From Corynespora cassiicola (Eukaryota; Ascomycota; Dothideomycetes; Pleosporales; Corynesporascaceae), in the NCBI GenBank assembly GCA_022059125.1, contig JAEUWY010000016.1:992001-1056000 (forward strand): a stretch of DNA of 64,000 bases, written 5' to 3'. Below the pieces are notes generated by a model. The model had not been told where the DNA came from and searched no databases. It saw only the letters and a list, made by a program, of their open reading frames with translations. Position numbers and translations under genes: made by a program. The stretch's first letter is position 1, and every line of letters starts with the position of its first letter. This document shows positions 33,961 through 46,868 of the stretch, in pieces.

Positions 33961-36480
33961 TACACCGTGTTTTAAGAGGTGGGGGCGCGAGAGGGAGAAG
34001 ACATCAATCGCTTTGAACATTATCTTCATCCTTATATTCTTTCTTCATACGTTTTAGATGGACATGCTTGGGCTACATGTATTTTTTTTTAGAAAGAGAT
34101 GAGCGGCGTGGGGGCAAAGAAGAAGACATTGTTCGAGTACTTCCCGTTTTAGTTGATTCCCACACAAACTGGTCCGCGTCACCCATGTAATTGTATAGAG
34201 TATGTTTTAGATTTTTCTTCTCGCAGAGCCTCATAGCGATCAAGGCTGGACATGCCTAGGGACATGGGTTTCTGTAACTGCTGTTTTTAGAGACATGCAT
34301 CTTGTTGACTGGATATTTATACTGCCATGCAGGAGGATACCAAACAATGGTCTTAGAAGACATGGGGCAGAGACGTTTGGGTTTTAGGCCATATTCTTCA
34401 TCAGCAGGGTTTTAGACAGATATGGTTTTTTTGGGTGGAGTTTGGGCACTGCACAAAGAGAGTCGCTCCTTTGATGGTGATTTTTAATATACCTTTGCTG
34501 TCATCGTTTTAGTACTTTTGTAGCCAATCCGGCAGTCGTAGTGGGGAGGAAACCGAGCAGCATGTTGTAGGACCCAATGCCATTTGAAGTCGCACCCTTG
34601 GTCTTTGCCTTCTTAAGACATGCTATGGTAGGATGAAATTTTAGAGTCTTGATGGACTATTTCGGGTTTTAGAATACACATTTAGCCGTTCTTTGGCTTT
34701 TTTTTTAATTCTTCGGCTGGCAGAAAGAGGGGCCCGCACGGAGCAGGTCAAGTGTCTCATATGGTGAAGACATAAAGAATTTTAAACACATAAACATGCC
34801 ATGAGACATTTTTTATACTGCTGCTCAACCTTCTTCAAGTTTGTTCTTTAGGAAGCATTCGATGCTTACTTTTCGGCTTTATGTATCCAGCGAGGTGAAC
34901 ACTGACTAGGTGAAAGACGAGAGCATGCAGCTCGATACCACACTTTTAAAACGATCATTCCTCATGATTATAATGATTTTAGTGCTGGGAATACCTTTAG
35001 GCTAACAAAAGTATCATGTTAAAGACACAAAGTTCCTTAGTATGCTTTAGATCGTGAGAGATACAAGAAGGAATCGTAATTAGCAGGTTTATGAAAAGAG
35101 AGGAAAGGTCATCGCAGTAGATGCAGAGCTCTTGAGAACACATCGTCAGGTTTCGCCTTTATTTTTTTAAAATATGCATTGTTTTTTTGAAACTTTAAGA
35201 ACATGTATTCAAGTGGTATGAGTTTTATGACTTTTTAAGGACATAAGCATATGCGTAGTGATGTGATTTTTATAGAACGAGAGATGCGGGATCTCCCAGA
35301 CATGATAAACAGTGTCGTTCCCTTGACGTTATTCTAAAGGGAAAAGCCAGCGGCAAGTTCATCTTTGAAGACAGTTCGTCTCTTTATGTTTACCACATTT
35401 TAAAACCCATAGAATCACATGTATCATCTTTATAGCAACATGTAATAGTGCCTGTTGTCTTTTTAAAAGTGAAAAAGACATGTGCTGATGCCTTTTCTCG
35501 TTTTTAATCCACATTAGACTACTTTACCATTTCGGAGAAAGCTTATGGGAGTTCCGTATCTCATTTGAGCTATTCAGCGTTCCGACATTCACGAAAGCAC
35601 GAGGCGAAACAAGCACATGCGATTGTGAATGTTATGATTTTAATAGCCGTGCGATACCTTTCAGAGCTGTTTTTAGAAGAATCAATAAATGAGGAACTTG
35701 GTCCACGTTTCTTAGGAGTCAAGTCGAAACAGACTGTGGGAGACATGAAACGGATCGGAATCTGGTTCAGTCAGGTAGGCCGTCGTCTTGCCAATTTTAG
35801 AAAGACATTTTTATGATTGTCGCAATCTTAGTGTACCAGTTTAAGGAAATAGAAAGCATGTTATGGATGAGATAGGAATTTAAGGCCCGGGTTTTTTTGT
35901 GTCATCTTGAACAACCATGATTGGATTTTAAAACGATCGCCGAGAAAACCTCATCACGCACTCATGCCCAGTTTTTTTTTTTGAAATGGACTCAGAAGGC
36001 AATAGTTTTAGAAACTCCATATGCGTTGCACATGGGGTGTTAATTTTATTACCGTGTTTTATTTCGTTTTTTGAGTCTTTAGCAAAGCATGTACCCACCA
36101 GAGCTTGGCAAAGGGAAAAAGAACAGCAACATTAGAACACAATCGGAAAGCTTTAGATACTGATAGTGAGTCTTTCTATCGAATTTTGAGGTGACAAGTC
36201 CTCTCAAGAATATGTCGTATAGCCCCATGGTTTTAGTAGCTCTCCTCTCCCAGCGAACAAGACATCGGCAACCCTACTCCTTTTAGTAACTCAGCACATA
36301 TGTGTTTTTGATTGCCTTTTCTGACACGTTTTAAATCCTTTCGAATGGATGAATAGTGTTTTTAGAAGAAGCGGGCAAGTCTCCATCGATTTGGTGTGGA
36401 AGAAAGAAGAGTACTCCATGGGCGAGAAAACAGGGCATTATATACACCCCGTGCTCCAGAATTTGCGAACATGTGGTATC
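33961..36480 (+). ncRNA. Motif-dense candidate long non-coding RNA (TTTTAG / GACAT array)
   Basis: No protein-coding frame of interest exists here. The + strand carries 17 copies of TTTTAG, starting at 34052, 34087, 34147, 34205, 34285, 34382, 34410, 34507, 34639, 34667, 34977, 35671, 35795, 36006, 36231, 36291 and 36360. About 17 copies of GACAT occur, nine of them GACATG at 34061, 34249, 34261, 34292, 34359, 34617, 35299, 35477 and 35742. The reverse complements CTAAAA and CATGTC were not found by eye, and ATGTC was seen once. Such strand asymmetry points to selection on an RNA read from the + strand rather than on DNA sites. TTTTAA and CTTTAG variants fill gaps. That it is transcribed is inference. 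Confidence 0.4.
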
Positions 36481-37899
36481 CATACATACAAATAAATTCT
36501 GAAATAGTCATGAACCTCACCATCAGCAATGCTTTTCAATAGACCAAATCCGCCCAAGCCTCCTTACCGAGAGCGACCAGACTCATCACAATTCTATTTG
36601 ATGAATTCGGAAATCATACATACCCTCTCAAACCACAACCTCAAGAACAACGATGATGCTCATCACTGCACCCAAACCACCTCCTTCACAAGCACCCCAT
36701 TCTTCCAAAAACCCACGCCCCCCCCCCCCCCCCCCCCCCTCCTCAGAAACGACCCGATCCTCACCCCCCCTCCCCCCAAACCCCGCGTAGGCAATTCCAC
36801 GCATCATCCCCGCCGGTGAATAAACCTTCCACGCGGGCGAACATGCATACACGCATGCACGCACCTTCCCCTTATAGCCAATCCACGCTCGAACGGCGCG
36901 CTACCCGAGCTTTGCCGCGAGAGGAGTGAATACGAGGGAGGTGTGTGTGTGTGTGGTTGCCGCGGAGTGTGCGGACGCTGTCTTGGGGAGGTTTCTGGTT
37001 CTGGGAGGGGACAAAGCAAGGGTCGAGAACGCGCACCGAGCCCCGACGCTGTTACATCATGCGCGCGCGCGCACACCCACCCACCCCCCTTCCCTCCCGC
37101 CGCGCCACATACATTTCCAACAGAAAGGCTCTCGTACCCCTCCTGCGCGCCCGCGCAGAAGCGGAAAGCAGCCTGGACAGGTGGGGGTGGGGGAACACAT
37201 GCCGTGACAAACGAGAACGCATTTTGTTCAGACGGGCGGCGCATCTTCTGAGGGCCGAAATATGTGTTTCTGTTTTTGGAAAAAAAAAGAGGGGCTAAAA
37301 GTGTGTGGGATATATATGCTAGCTGGCTGAGCTTGCGTGCGTACATGATTCTTGCGGCTTCGGGCAACCCCGAGGGTCGCGCGCGGGTCCATGGGTATCT
37401 TCAAATCTATAGGTATCATCAATCGATCAACGACGACAACGAAATCGCTCCACTCCGCTCCGCATCCCGCCCTCATCAGATAAAGAGGGAAAAAAAGAAA
37501 AAAAGCCCCACCCCAACCCCCCCCTTAATCGTCCGTCTATAAAACCGTATGTGGGGTCGTAGTGGGTATATACCGTAGTTCCCGTCCCGTTCCCCATCCC
37601 TCCTTCGCGAGCCGGATTTTCGGGTCGGCCACAGGCCAGGATTAGAGAAAGAAGGAAAAAAAGAAAAAAAAAGCCCAGAATTAGTAGCTGTATGCATGTT
37701 CCCAACGCCTGATATGCGCCGCTTAAGCAAGGCTCATGCAAGAACCAACTCCGTGTAAGACTTTCATTCGAGGAATGATGATGATGATGATGATGCAGAT
37801 GAAAATGCATGTTCTTTTTGTATTCGTTGCCGATGTGGCGTGGCGGAATCATCCGCGTCTTGATGCAAGCAAGTGGATTTGTGGGTTCGGTCTGGGCGA
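36481..37899. other. GC-rich spacer with homopolymer tracts
   Basis: This follows the motif array and precedes the 3' end of the transporter gene. It holds a 22-base C run (36718-36739), GT/GC-rich simple sequence around 36940-37080 and an ATG repeat (37774-37796). Its short open frames are low-complexity. No gene seen. Confidence 0.5.
36718..36739. repeat. Homopolymer C22 tract
   Basis: An uninterrupted run of 22 C on the + strand in non-coding DNA; the exact length may be affected by sequencing error. Confidence 0.85.
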
Positions 37900-40049
37900 T
37901 TACGGCATGTCGTAGTCGCTGAGGATGTCTTCTGGGTCCTCGGGTGGAAGCATGTCGATCGTGTCATTGGTACGCGGGCCGGTGTAGGTCCTGCGGGGTG
38001 GCGTTAGTCAATATACAAGCGGCGGTAACGTCCATCTGCACTTACTTCCTTGCGCCTGCATACCACCAGAGCATGCTGAAGAATCCGATAAAGGCCGCCA
38101 CGCAGATTGCGTAATTCATGTTGGTGGCAGTGACCGGCTTGACCGTTGGGAAGAAGAGGACCACACTGATGAAGATGACCCATGTGACTGCAACTGCGTT
38201 GACGGGCTTGCTCCACCGGCCCATGGTGTAGGGGCCAGGGTGGAAGACGACTCGGTTTTCGTACCATCGATGCGCAACGATGACCGCGATGTAACTGATA
38301 TCCAAGGCTGGAGCGGTAATGTTGAAAATGGCCGTAATCGTCAGCGTACTTCCGATACCGATCAGGTCCAGGCAGCTGCAGAAGGCGACGACAAGCCAAA
38401 CAGCGTTCACCGGGGTTTTCGTAACCGAATTGACTTTGCTCCAGAATCTGTATCTCGCATCAGTATGGCTCCCAATCGAAGCATGCACGACTGTATCTCA
38501 CCCTGAAAAGGGGAATGCGGCGTCTCGGGAAAAGGCCCAGGCCATGCGCGTGTTGGCCAACATGGCAGAACAACCGGTGAAGAACTGCACCAGCATGACA
38601 AAAAACCACATGATGGTTCCCCCAGTCTTTCCGCCTGCATTGAAGAAGATCTGCGCAACAGGCAGGCCAGTCGGCGAGGCCATGATGGCATCGTAGTCAG
38701 ACATGCAGAAACAAAAAGTGACGGTTAGCATCCAGCCCACGATCCCGGATACAAGGATGGCTGCTCTAATCGCGACAGGCCCTCGAATGGCCGCATCGTG
38801 CGTCTCCTCGGACATGCTGTGGGGCCTCGTTAAATTGCTGACATACAATCATGTAGGGCTGACATACTGTGTTGTGCCATCGTAATCAGTCATGGTCCAT
38901 GCAACCGAGAGGAAACTGCTCGTGTTAGACGCGCAGTCAAGGCTGTAGGGCTGAGATGACGAACCCAAGGAGGAATGAAAATCCCTTGCTACCCCAGCCG
39001 GAGCCGTCCATTACGGTAGAAAACACCCACTTGGCGCTTTGTTTTTCCGGCGTAAGGATGAGTAGAGCAATACAGATGCAGATTGATGCACCAACTGCAA
39101 TGCGTTAGCGTGTTTGACAGCACACATGGCGCAACACGTACTATTGATTGGCGCGAACCAGAAGATGATCCTGTGCAGCCAGTTGGTAGGAAACGAGCAG
39201 ATGGTGCCAAACAAGCACAGGACCAAGATGGCGAGCAAGACAGTCTGGAGTGCTGTCCTAAGCAATGCGTTAGCAAAATCCTGCCAACTGGCAGAGCCAT
39301 AATCTTACGGTTCAAACGTAGGTTCGCCGTTTTCGAACGTGTGCATAACCGCGGTGGCGAGAACCATCTGGGAAATGGTATACGCAAGGCTAGCAACTCC
39401 TGCAGCCTGGCCTAGGAAGTTGCACCACCCGATGATCCAGGCCCAAGCCGCAACATGCTCCGGGGGGACTACGTGCTTGGTGACATAGTACATTCCTCCA
39501 GCCGTTGGATATGCAGAGACTAATTCCGCCACTGCACGCGATTAGTAGGCAGACCCTGAGTGGCGGCAAAGCACATACCTGACGATGCTATACAATACGC
39601 CATAATACTACCAATGAACCACGCCCACACCGCCGTAGCGGGGCCTCCCGAGCTCATGGGCGCACCAAAAGTCGCTGGCACTGATCCCAAAACACCAAGA
39701 ATGGAAATAGCATAGGACATGGTAGACCATCTTGAAAAGTGTCGTTGCAAGACCTGTGCGCGTTGGCCAAAACTCTATAATCCCCACGCAACCTCGAATG
39801 GACATGAATGAACGGTTTTTTTTTTCTTTAAAAGAAAAAAGGACATACAGGAGTGTACCCGATGCGCACGAGGAGGCGGTCATCGTCGTCGGCAATGGTC
39901 GCCATGGCGTTCTGATTCTGATTCTGCTGCTGCTGTGCCGATGCTTCCGCCGATTTGGAGAGATGCGAATTGGTGGGTTGCACCGGGGAATCCGCCGCCG
40001 ATTGAATGCCCGGTAGGGTGCTGCCCTTTGAGTCTGAACTGAAACCCAT
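37900..40049 (-). CDS. APC-superfamily permease, choline/GABA/amino-acid transporter type
   Basis: Nine exons: 40049-39849, 39753-39579, 39531-39309, 39257-39142, 39094-38965, 38915-38868, 38816-38502, 38453-38046 and 37990-37900. All join in phase to about 568 residues. The N-terminus is soluble with a QQQQNQNQN run. About twelve membrane helices follow, from SYAISILGVLGSVPATFG to NYAICVAAFIGFFSMLWWY. Landmarks are AELVSAYPTAGGMYYV, SVAWTMTDYDGTTHMSEE and MAWAFSRDAAFPFSGYRFW, typical of the fungal ACT branch (Hnm1 choline, Uga4 GABA and related permeases). The acidic tail ends DILSDYDMP. It should be a proton-coupled permease of the plasma or vacuolar membrane; substrate is not decided. Confidence 0.93.
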
Positions 40050-43000
40050 GGCGGCTGATCAACAAGTGCACATGGAAGAAGGGGGGGTTGGGTCGATGAC
40101 GGTGGGTGGGAGGGGAGAGGAAGGCAACAGGAAATTGAAGCAGTAGATATGACGGTTTGTGGGGCACGGGCGTAGATGTACGAGAGGGGTTGGAAAAGCA
40201 CTGGCCCGTATGGTCCCTAGGTACTCAATAGAGGGTTGTGTTGGACAAGGAAGGGGTGGGTTGTGGAATGGGTCTTATGGGCAAGGCGAGGTGAGGGGAA
40301 GGGGACAGCAAGTGGCTTTATTATTGCATCTCGCGGCTTGGTTCCCTGCTTGACGCAGGATCCAGCAGCCAGCAAGGGAACGGAGAAGGCAAACTCACCT
40401 TTGCCCTGGTCAAGGTGATGATTTGTAGGCCATTATGACACGTGCAGGCGGTGGTGTGTAACTAGTGCGTCGAAGGCGAAGAGGGCAGCTTATGTGGGGG
40501 GGAAGCAAAGTCAAGGCGCTGCAGACAGCGAATCGAGGCGTGCGGTCGGATTGAAAAGGGGCGGCAGATCTTGGGACGGAGAGAGGCGTGGTGCTTGTGG
40601 TACTGTCATTTGCGGAACGGGAATGGTGCTGGGGAGAGGTTGGAGTAGGGATGAGGGACGGCCAGGGATGTGCCCTAAAAAACCGCTCGGTGATCCAGAC
40701 TGGCGGGCCGAAATAGATGCTGGTCCTCACGATCTCCACCACCTCCACCCTGAGAAATTCTAAAGAAGCGTCCGTGCGAATGGTCACGACCGCTCGCTTG
40801 CCCAACGCTCGCCGTGCGGAGCACGAGCCGTCCGGCCTGTTCCTGGTGTAGAGTTGGGACGGAACCCAGTCCGGCCGGGCTCTGGGCTCTGCGTGCGTCT
40901 GCCAGAAACTCTGCTGCTAGCACAGCTGAACAGACTGTCTGCCGAAACGCCCGCCCTCGCCCGCAGCGACGTGACGCATGCCCATCGCGAGTGCGGCTGG
41001 CCCTGCCATCACGGCATTGGCAGCGCGACTCATAAGTGTCGTGCGTGTGCTGCGGTATGGCTGCCAGAGGGGCCTGCCACCCCCCCCGGTCTGCTTCCAG
41101 ACATGTTCCATCTGGCGGTGTAGAAGCTTCAATCTCAATTGGCCTCGACGGCAGGCCATGTTTGCTCCGAACTAGGCCGAGCGACGACAGATACTCTGAT
41201 GGCTTTCAGCCCGACTGGCGCTCCTCACGCTGCTGATCCAATGACGCATCTTCATCCAGCCGAACGCGAGCCTATATCATGCTGCTCCACATGTCTCCAA
41301 GACGAGACGCAGCCCTCGCTGCGCTGGTCGTCTTCTAGAGGCCGCCCGTCTACTCACTCCCATGTTGGCACTGTCGACCTACTTGCAATATACAGACCCC
41401 CCCCATCTTATCGCTGCAATCTCGCCGCGGCATACAGTTTCCTATCGTAGGAGGCCAAGCGAGCGCCTGCAACCAACATTGGACGTCGAATTGCCCAAGA
41501 GGATTATGAGCCGCCGCCGCAGACATGCACGGCGCATCAGGGCGGGCGGCACGCGGGCGGCCGTCTTGCCGCACGTTCTAAGCACCGAAATACTACCTCC
41601 CTCCCGAAACGAGACGTCCTCTGAACGATCCCAGGCGGTCACGTTCAGATGTTTGCTTTTTCCCACACCGTTGCGCCGGGTCTGCCTATCCCACGTCAGA
41701 ATCGGGCCAAGGGGCCTTTTGTCCTGAACCAGTCTTAAGGCTGGCCGACCACCTCCCCTCCTCTTCCCCATGGCTGAGAGACAGTGAGTTGTCATTCTCG
41801 TCGCATGGCGGGCCCCGGGAGCACTAGACGTATGCATGGAGGTGCCCAGATGACTTGCCTGCGTTTCCGTGGCTTCTGGGATCCTGAGCCGAGCCACGAC
41901 CTCTATTCTCCCCCAAGGCACTGGAGAAACAAACCTAAACATGCTCCGGCACCTTGTTGACCGGAAGGGAAAAAAACGCTGTTTCGACACCTCGCACTTG
42001 GAGCCCGGCAAGACCAGAGCCAAAGCAGGTCCCCGTCTGCAAAAGAGCGGTGGCCGTATTTCCTAGCGGCTATTCTCCCCGTCCAGTCCGTAACCGTCTA
42101 ATCCGTCCAAGTTAGGTAACTGGCCCTCCAACTCGGAATCTCGCTATCGAGGAGGGAGAGAGGAGACGGTGAAAAATGACCACTGCCCGTGGGTCCGCCA
42201 ATTCGATTGCCATCTCCCGACCACCTAATCTGCCTGCCTTCTTGTCTTTCCCCCCTCCCTGCTGACGCACCCATCGCACGTTTCTGCCGTCATGTCCACC
42301 ACCGATTGCGCGCCTAACCACACGATGCGCTCCCTCTGTCGCGCGCGTGTCGAAACGGCGTGTGTGCGAGACGGCCGCCGGCAAATACGCAGAGCTAAAA
42401 ACCGGGGCCCAAGCCATAGTACCGTTACCGGGTACGGGAAGACATGGGGGGGGGCAAGCTGGTCTGCACGTTTTTTGCCTGTATTTGTGTCAGAAATTGG
42501 CCCACACCTCGTGGCCCAGCCGCGTCTTGGGAGAGACAGCAGAAAAATTCCAGAAACTCGGCCGGAGAATTGGGAGCCCTGCGCGGCCGCCCCATGCAAA
42601 TTAGGTGGGAACGTCACAGAACATGGTCGGCCCACCGCATCATCGTCATGTACAGTGCCTGCACGTCCCCCCTCCCCTCCCCCCTCCAAGGAGGATTGTG
42701 TAGCTTGTACATACGAGGTACGTACATGTTGTTAGTGACGATGATGGCTCCGGTAGCTATTCTTTGATGCGTTTGCTGCATGCTTCCGCTTCGGGCGCTT
42801 CTTGATGGCGAGTTGGGAAGTAGGCTCGCAGTGCGTTCATGGGGCCGCTACACCGATGCGCTGCTGTCATTCGGGGCGGGCGTCTGACAGCGTTCTGGGC
42901 TCGTCTTGTCGCGGGTGGCGGCATCCCTTGAATACGAGATAGGACGAGGACATGATGCCTAAGCGTGTCTGGCGTCTCTCAGGGTGAATTGCCTCAATTG

Positions 43001-43880
43001 TAAAGCGTCGAACAAGGTGACGAAGGCCATGACAAAGCTAACTACGCGGCCGGTCGACGGAGCGGGACCGCCCTCAAAGGCGAGCTTTGGACCTCGGGAC
43101 GCGAGCGTTTCGTCCCATGTGTGCCCTAAACTGAGCTCTCTCCTCTCTCTCCTGTCCCCGAGCCCCGCCATGTGGTGTGGTCCGACGGACCGTTGCCTGC
43201 CGATCAGCCCTACCCTGCTTGACAGCAAAGTTAGGCAGTTAGGCCTCACGGCCGCTCTTCGGCCGCACGGCGGACAGCGTAGACGCCTTCTCGCATCAGC
43301 CATGCAGTAGGCTCCTCGACGACACAAACACCATGTATGTCAGAGTCACATACCTTGAACGACATGGCATTCTGCCTTGACAACTACCCACCAGCATCGT
43401 GATACGTGCGCCCAGATCGTACCGCTGTTGCATCTGCAGGGATCCTTACATCTAGGGTACTGACGTGCGATGCAGTCAAGAGATAAGGCGGCCAAACAGA
43501 TTCTAGCACCCTTGATGTCGAATCGCCAGGCTTCTCTATCCGAAGCAGCTTGTCGGAAAATCCAATCATCATAGAATGCTGATGAGGGTGAGATGCAGCG
43601 CGTGATCGACTGCAGACCCAACATGTATGCCACGGGCGTGGCGTTGTACAACGGGCAAGGCAATGGCGATCAACACGACCTGTTCACAATCAAAGGCAGG
43701 ACTACCGAGAATAAATTATTTCATTGAGGAATCATTCGATCTGGGGGAATCAATGTGCTGCAAAGAGCAGCGTAGCCGCCATGGAACCCAACGCCTGTAT
43801 TGCTCACCATATAGCTGTGAACTTCAGCCGTGCCCAGTCCTAATTAGTCGCGGAAAAGAAAAATCAAAAGAGGAGATGGC
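40050..43880. other. Long GC-rich spacer
   Basis: About 3.8 kb. The left part (to about 40.8 kb) is purine-rich and probably the promoter and 5' UTR of the transporter. The rest contains only overlapping spurious frames with no splice pattern or recognisable motif. Confidence 0.5.
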
Positions 43881-46455
43881 TTAGTAAGGGCTGTTCACAA
43901 TGTCGTTGCGGCCGAGATAGCTGCTCCTGACACCACGGCGAGGAGTAGCACCAATCCGAGAAGGCATGGCAATACTCTGGCGATTTGGCTTCTGGAGCGC
44001 CTTCTTGGCCACCATATCGACCTCGTTCGGAAGCGCAACAATGAGATTCTTATCAGAGCCAAACTTGAAGTTGTCTGCCTTGACCTCCTCAGCATAGCGC
44101 TTGATGCTGTAGGGATCCTTGCGGTTGGCAAGAACCTTCTTCAAGCTCCAAGTGACAATGAAGGGACCGGTGGCAGTGATGATGGTCGTCTCCTTGTCGT
44201 CCAAGCTCACGTTAAATCTAGCCGTGGTGAAAGAAATTGGTGCCTTGGTCTCGTGCTGGAACTGAGCAACGTGGCTCGGGGTGAGAGCAAGACGGCGGGG
44301 TTGTGGCTTGTCGTCCTTTGCAAAAGCTTTCTCGAAACCAAGCTTTCCGTCGTTCTTGCCTCCCTTCTGAAGCGCGTCAATGAGGAGCAGGTAAGTGCGC
44401 GTAGTCGCCAACACCCATCGTCCGTCTGCTGATACGTCCATGCCAATGATTGGATCGCCCAAGGCGGGAATGAGCGTCTTGGCATTGATTCCGAGCCTGT
44501 CGAACAGGCGAATGTCACCCTTCTCAGAGGCCACTGCAATGTGACCCTTCTCCGTGGTCGCGGCAGCAGAGAAGGCGTTCTTGGTGACATACTGCTTGAG
44601 CTGGTCATCGACGAGCTTGTTTCCAGACAAGCGGGGATCAACACGGTAGAGAGCATTGCCTGACAAACCTAGGAAGGTCTGCTCTCCGCTCATTTGTGCA
44701 AATTTCTGGATTCAGTTAGTGGATATCGAGTATAGGTATTTGGCGTCAAGCTTACATTCTCAGGAGCAAAAACCTTGACAGGAATGTCATCGTGGACCTT
44801 CCATTCATCCACCACAGTACCGGTTTCCAGGTCCATGCGGTACAGCGCATTCGGATTATCCAAGTTCTGCAAGATCATGTTCTGATCCTCCTGATGCAGC
44901 ATGACCTTGTGGGGATTGAATGCCTTGCCCTTGGGAGTCTTCACATCCGAGATGGTCGTGGAGAACTGCAAGTGGTTGTCTGGGGTATGCTTGAACACAC
45001 CAATCTTGTTTCCTCGGACAACGAATGACCTGTCGTGCTTGTAACCAACAGCAAGCTGAGAGTTGACACCTCCTGACTTGTCGTCCGTCTCAACGTCTTC
45101 GTCAGATTCGTCCTCGTCGTAGTGCTCGCTTTGCTGTCCTTCGTCGGCATCTTCAAAGTCCTCCTCTTCCTCTTCCTCCTCTTCTTCGATGTCAGGGGCG
45201 TCTTCCATGGTGAGATCCTGGAATGCTTCCATCACGTATTCGCGATCGGTATCCTTGGCCTTGCCCCACTTCATCTGGTTCAAGTGCTCCCACAGAGCCT
45301 GCATGACACCCTGCTGGAGGTTCTCGAGCTCTTCCTGCTCCTTGAAGCGAAGCAGCCATGAGTAGGCGGACCCATCATCGAGGTAGTGGTTGAAGATGAA
45401 CGACTTGAACTCGAAGTTGAAGACGGGGTTGATGTCCTCGACAATGGGCTGGCCCAACCACTCTCGTTCATCGCCAACGATGTGCAACCAATATTCCCAG
45501 TTTCCAATCTCGGTCACCGTAGCATGTACCTTGGCGTCCTGAAGAACGAAAGTGCCAGAGGGGAAATCGAACAAATGTAGCTCCGCATATTGCTCAGCCA
45601 ACGTTCCGAGAGCCTCGGGCTGCGCCGCAGAGGGTGGAGCCGCAGTTGCATCCTCCGTCTCGGGAACGGGTGCTTTTCCGGCTACCTTCTTCGACATGTT
45701 CTCCTCGACCGTGTTCGGAAAGAGCTCGGCGGCGGGCGGGGCAGCGGGGATGGTGGGCGACTTTCCGGCCGGGCTGGGGACGGGGCTCGCGTCAGGAATG
45801 GGCTCTTCGAAATACGCGAGGGCTTCGAGGTCGTCTTCAGTGGCGTATTCGTGGCTCCGACGGAACTTGCGCTCGTACTGGCACTGCAGCGCAACTCGTT
45901 CAAAAAGAGCAGCCGTCTCCGGCTTGACGGAAGGATCGCAGACGAATTCCCAAAGATCCCCAACGTCTCCGCTCAGATCGCGCCACGCGAATATCTTCTC
46001 GCCAGTCGAGCGGATGTCAGTGCGGAACTGAATTCCCTCGTCGAGCAGAAATGTCTTCTCGTCCTTTTCTCCGCTAAGAGCCTCGACAACGCCGTCCTGG
46101 TCGTCCTCCTCAAGCAGATCCTCCTCGCCTTCCTCGTACGCCCGCTGAACCACAAGCTGGTATTGAAATTCTTGGCCGGTTCGGCGGATGGAGGCAGCGG
46201 CGTCCTTGAAGATGAGCTCCGAGTAGCCTTTCACCGATCGCGGGCGGACAAGGTAGAGCTGGCCCTGTGAGATCTCGACGATAGACTCTTTGGAGCTGTC
46301 ACCGAAGACAAATTTACTGACTGGGCAAGGTTAGCGTTGAAACAAGGTGAATGCTCGCCAGAAAAAAGAAAGCCGGGGGCGCTTTCACTGCGGGAAGAAG
46401 CAGACGTGACGGCGGGGGAGGGGCAGACAAACATACGGTTACGCAGCATAAACAT
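43881..46455 (-). CDS. vid27: VID27, vacuolar import and degradation protein
   Basis: Three exons, 46455-46437 (only six codons plus one base), 46320-44756 and 44705-43881, give about 802 residues, the normal VID27 size. The first exon MFMLRN joins SKFVFGDSSKES and GQLYLVRPRSVKGYSELIFKD, the conserved N-terminal PH-like region. A very acidic, disordered linker follows (IEEEEEEEEEDFEDADE). The C-terminal half is a WD40-like beta-propeller, from about SFVVRGNKIGVFKH through TFLGLSGNALYRVDPRL to FIVTWSLKKV. In yeast VID27 acts in the vacuolar degradation of fructose-1,6-bisphosphatase after glucose return; the biochemical activity is unknown. The next gene upstream is the beta adaptin, on the same strand. 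Confidence 0.95.
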
Positions 46456-46868
46456 GGCGAATAGGCCGGTGGGTCGTTGCGGACGGGGGTCTGGTGCAGG
46501 TCTATTTAAGCTTCGCACGGGCGCACGTGGTGGTCCATGAAAGTGCAAGCCCACAAGGCAGCAGAGCAGAGCGTGAAGTCCCGGTGAGAGGGCATCCCAC
46601 CAAAACACAGGTTGCGTCTGCCAAGCCTTTCGCCTATTCCTGTTGTTGCTGTGGCGTCCGTCTGCATTGGCTTAGCACCGCCGTGTCGTCACTCGATTTT
46701 CAAACGTTTTGGAAAAGTGCGTCTCTGGTGAGACAGATACAATAGATTGCCGCTGCCTCGTTCTACACATGGCTTCGTACAGGACGTCCTTCATGCGCCT
46801 ACCAATGCTGTTTGCCGATACTTTTCGCCCGATACTAGACCAAAATCATCCTCCCTCCAAATGTCTGC
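46456..46868. other. Spacer between tandem genes
   Basis: About 410 bases between the end of the beta adaptin and the start of VID27. It holds the VID27 promoter and no gene. Confidence 0.5.

Noticed and set aside
40406..43880. Overlapping open frames, some over 140 codons
   Set aside because: Same signature of GC-rich non-coding DNA; no frame shows domain motifs.
43627..43884. 85-codon plus-strand frame beside the VID27 3' end
   Set aside because: No recognisable motif; it overlaps the expected VID27 3' UTR.
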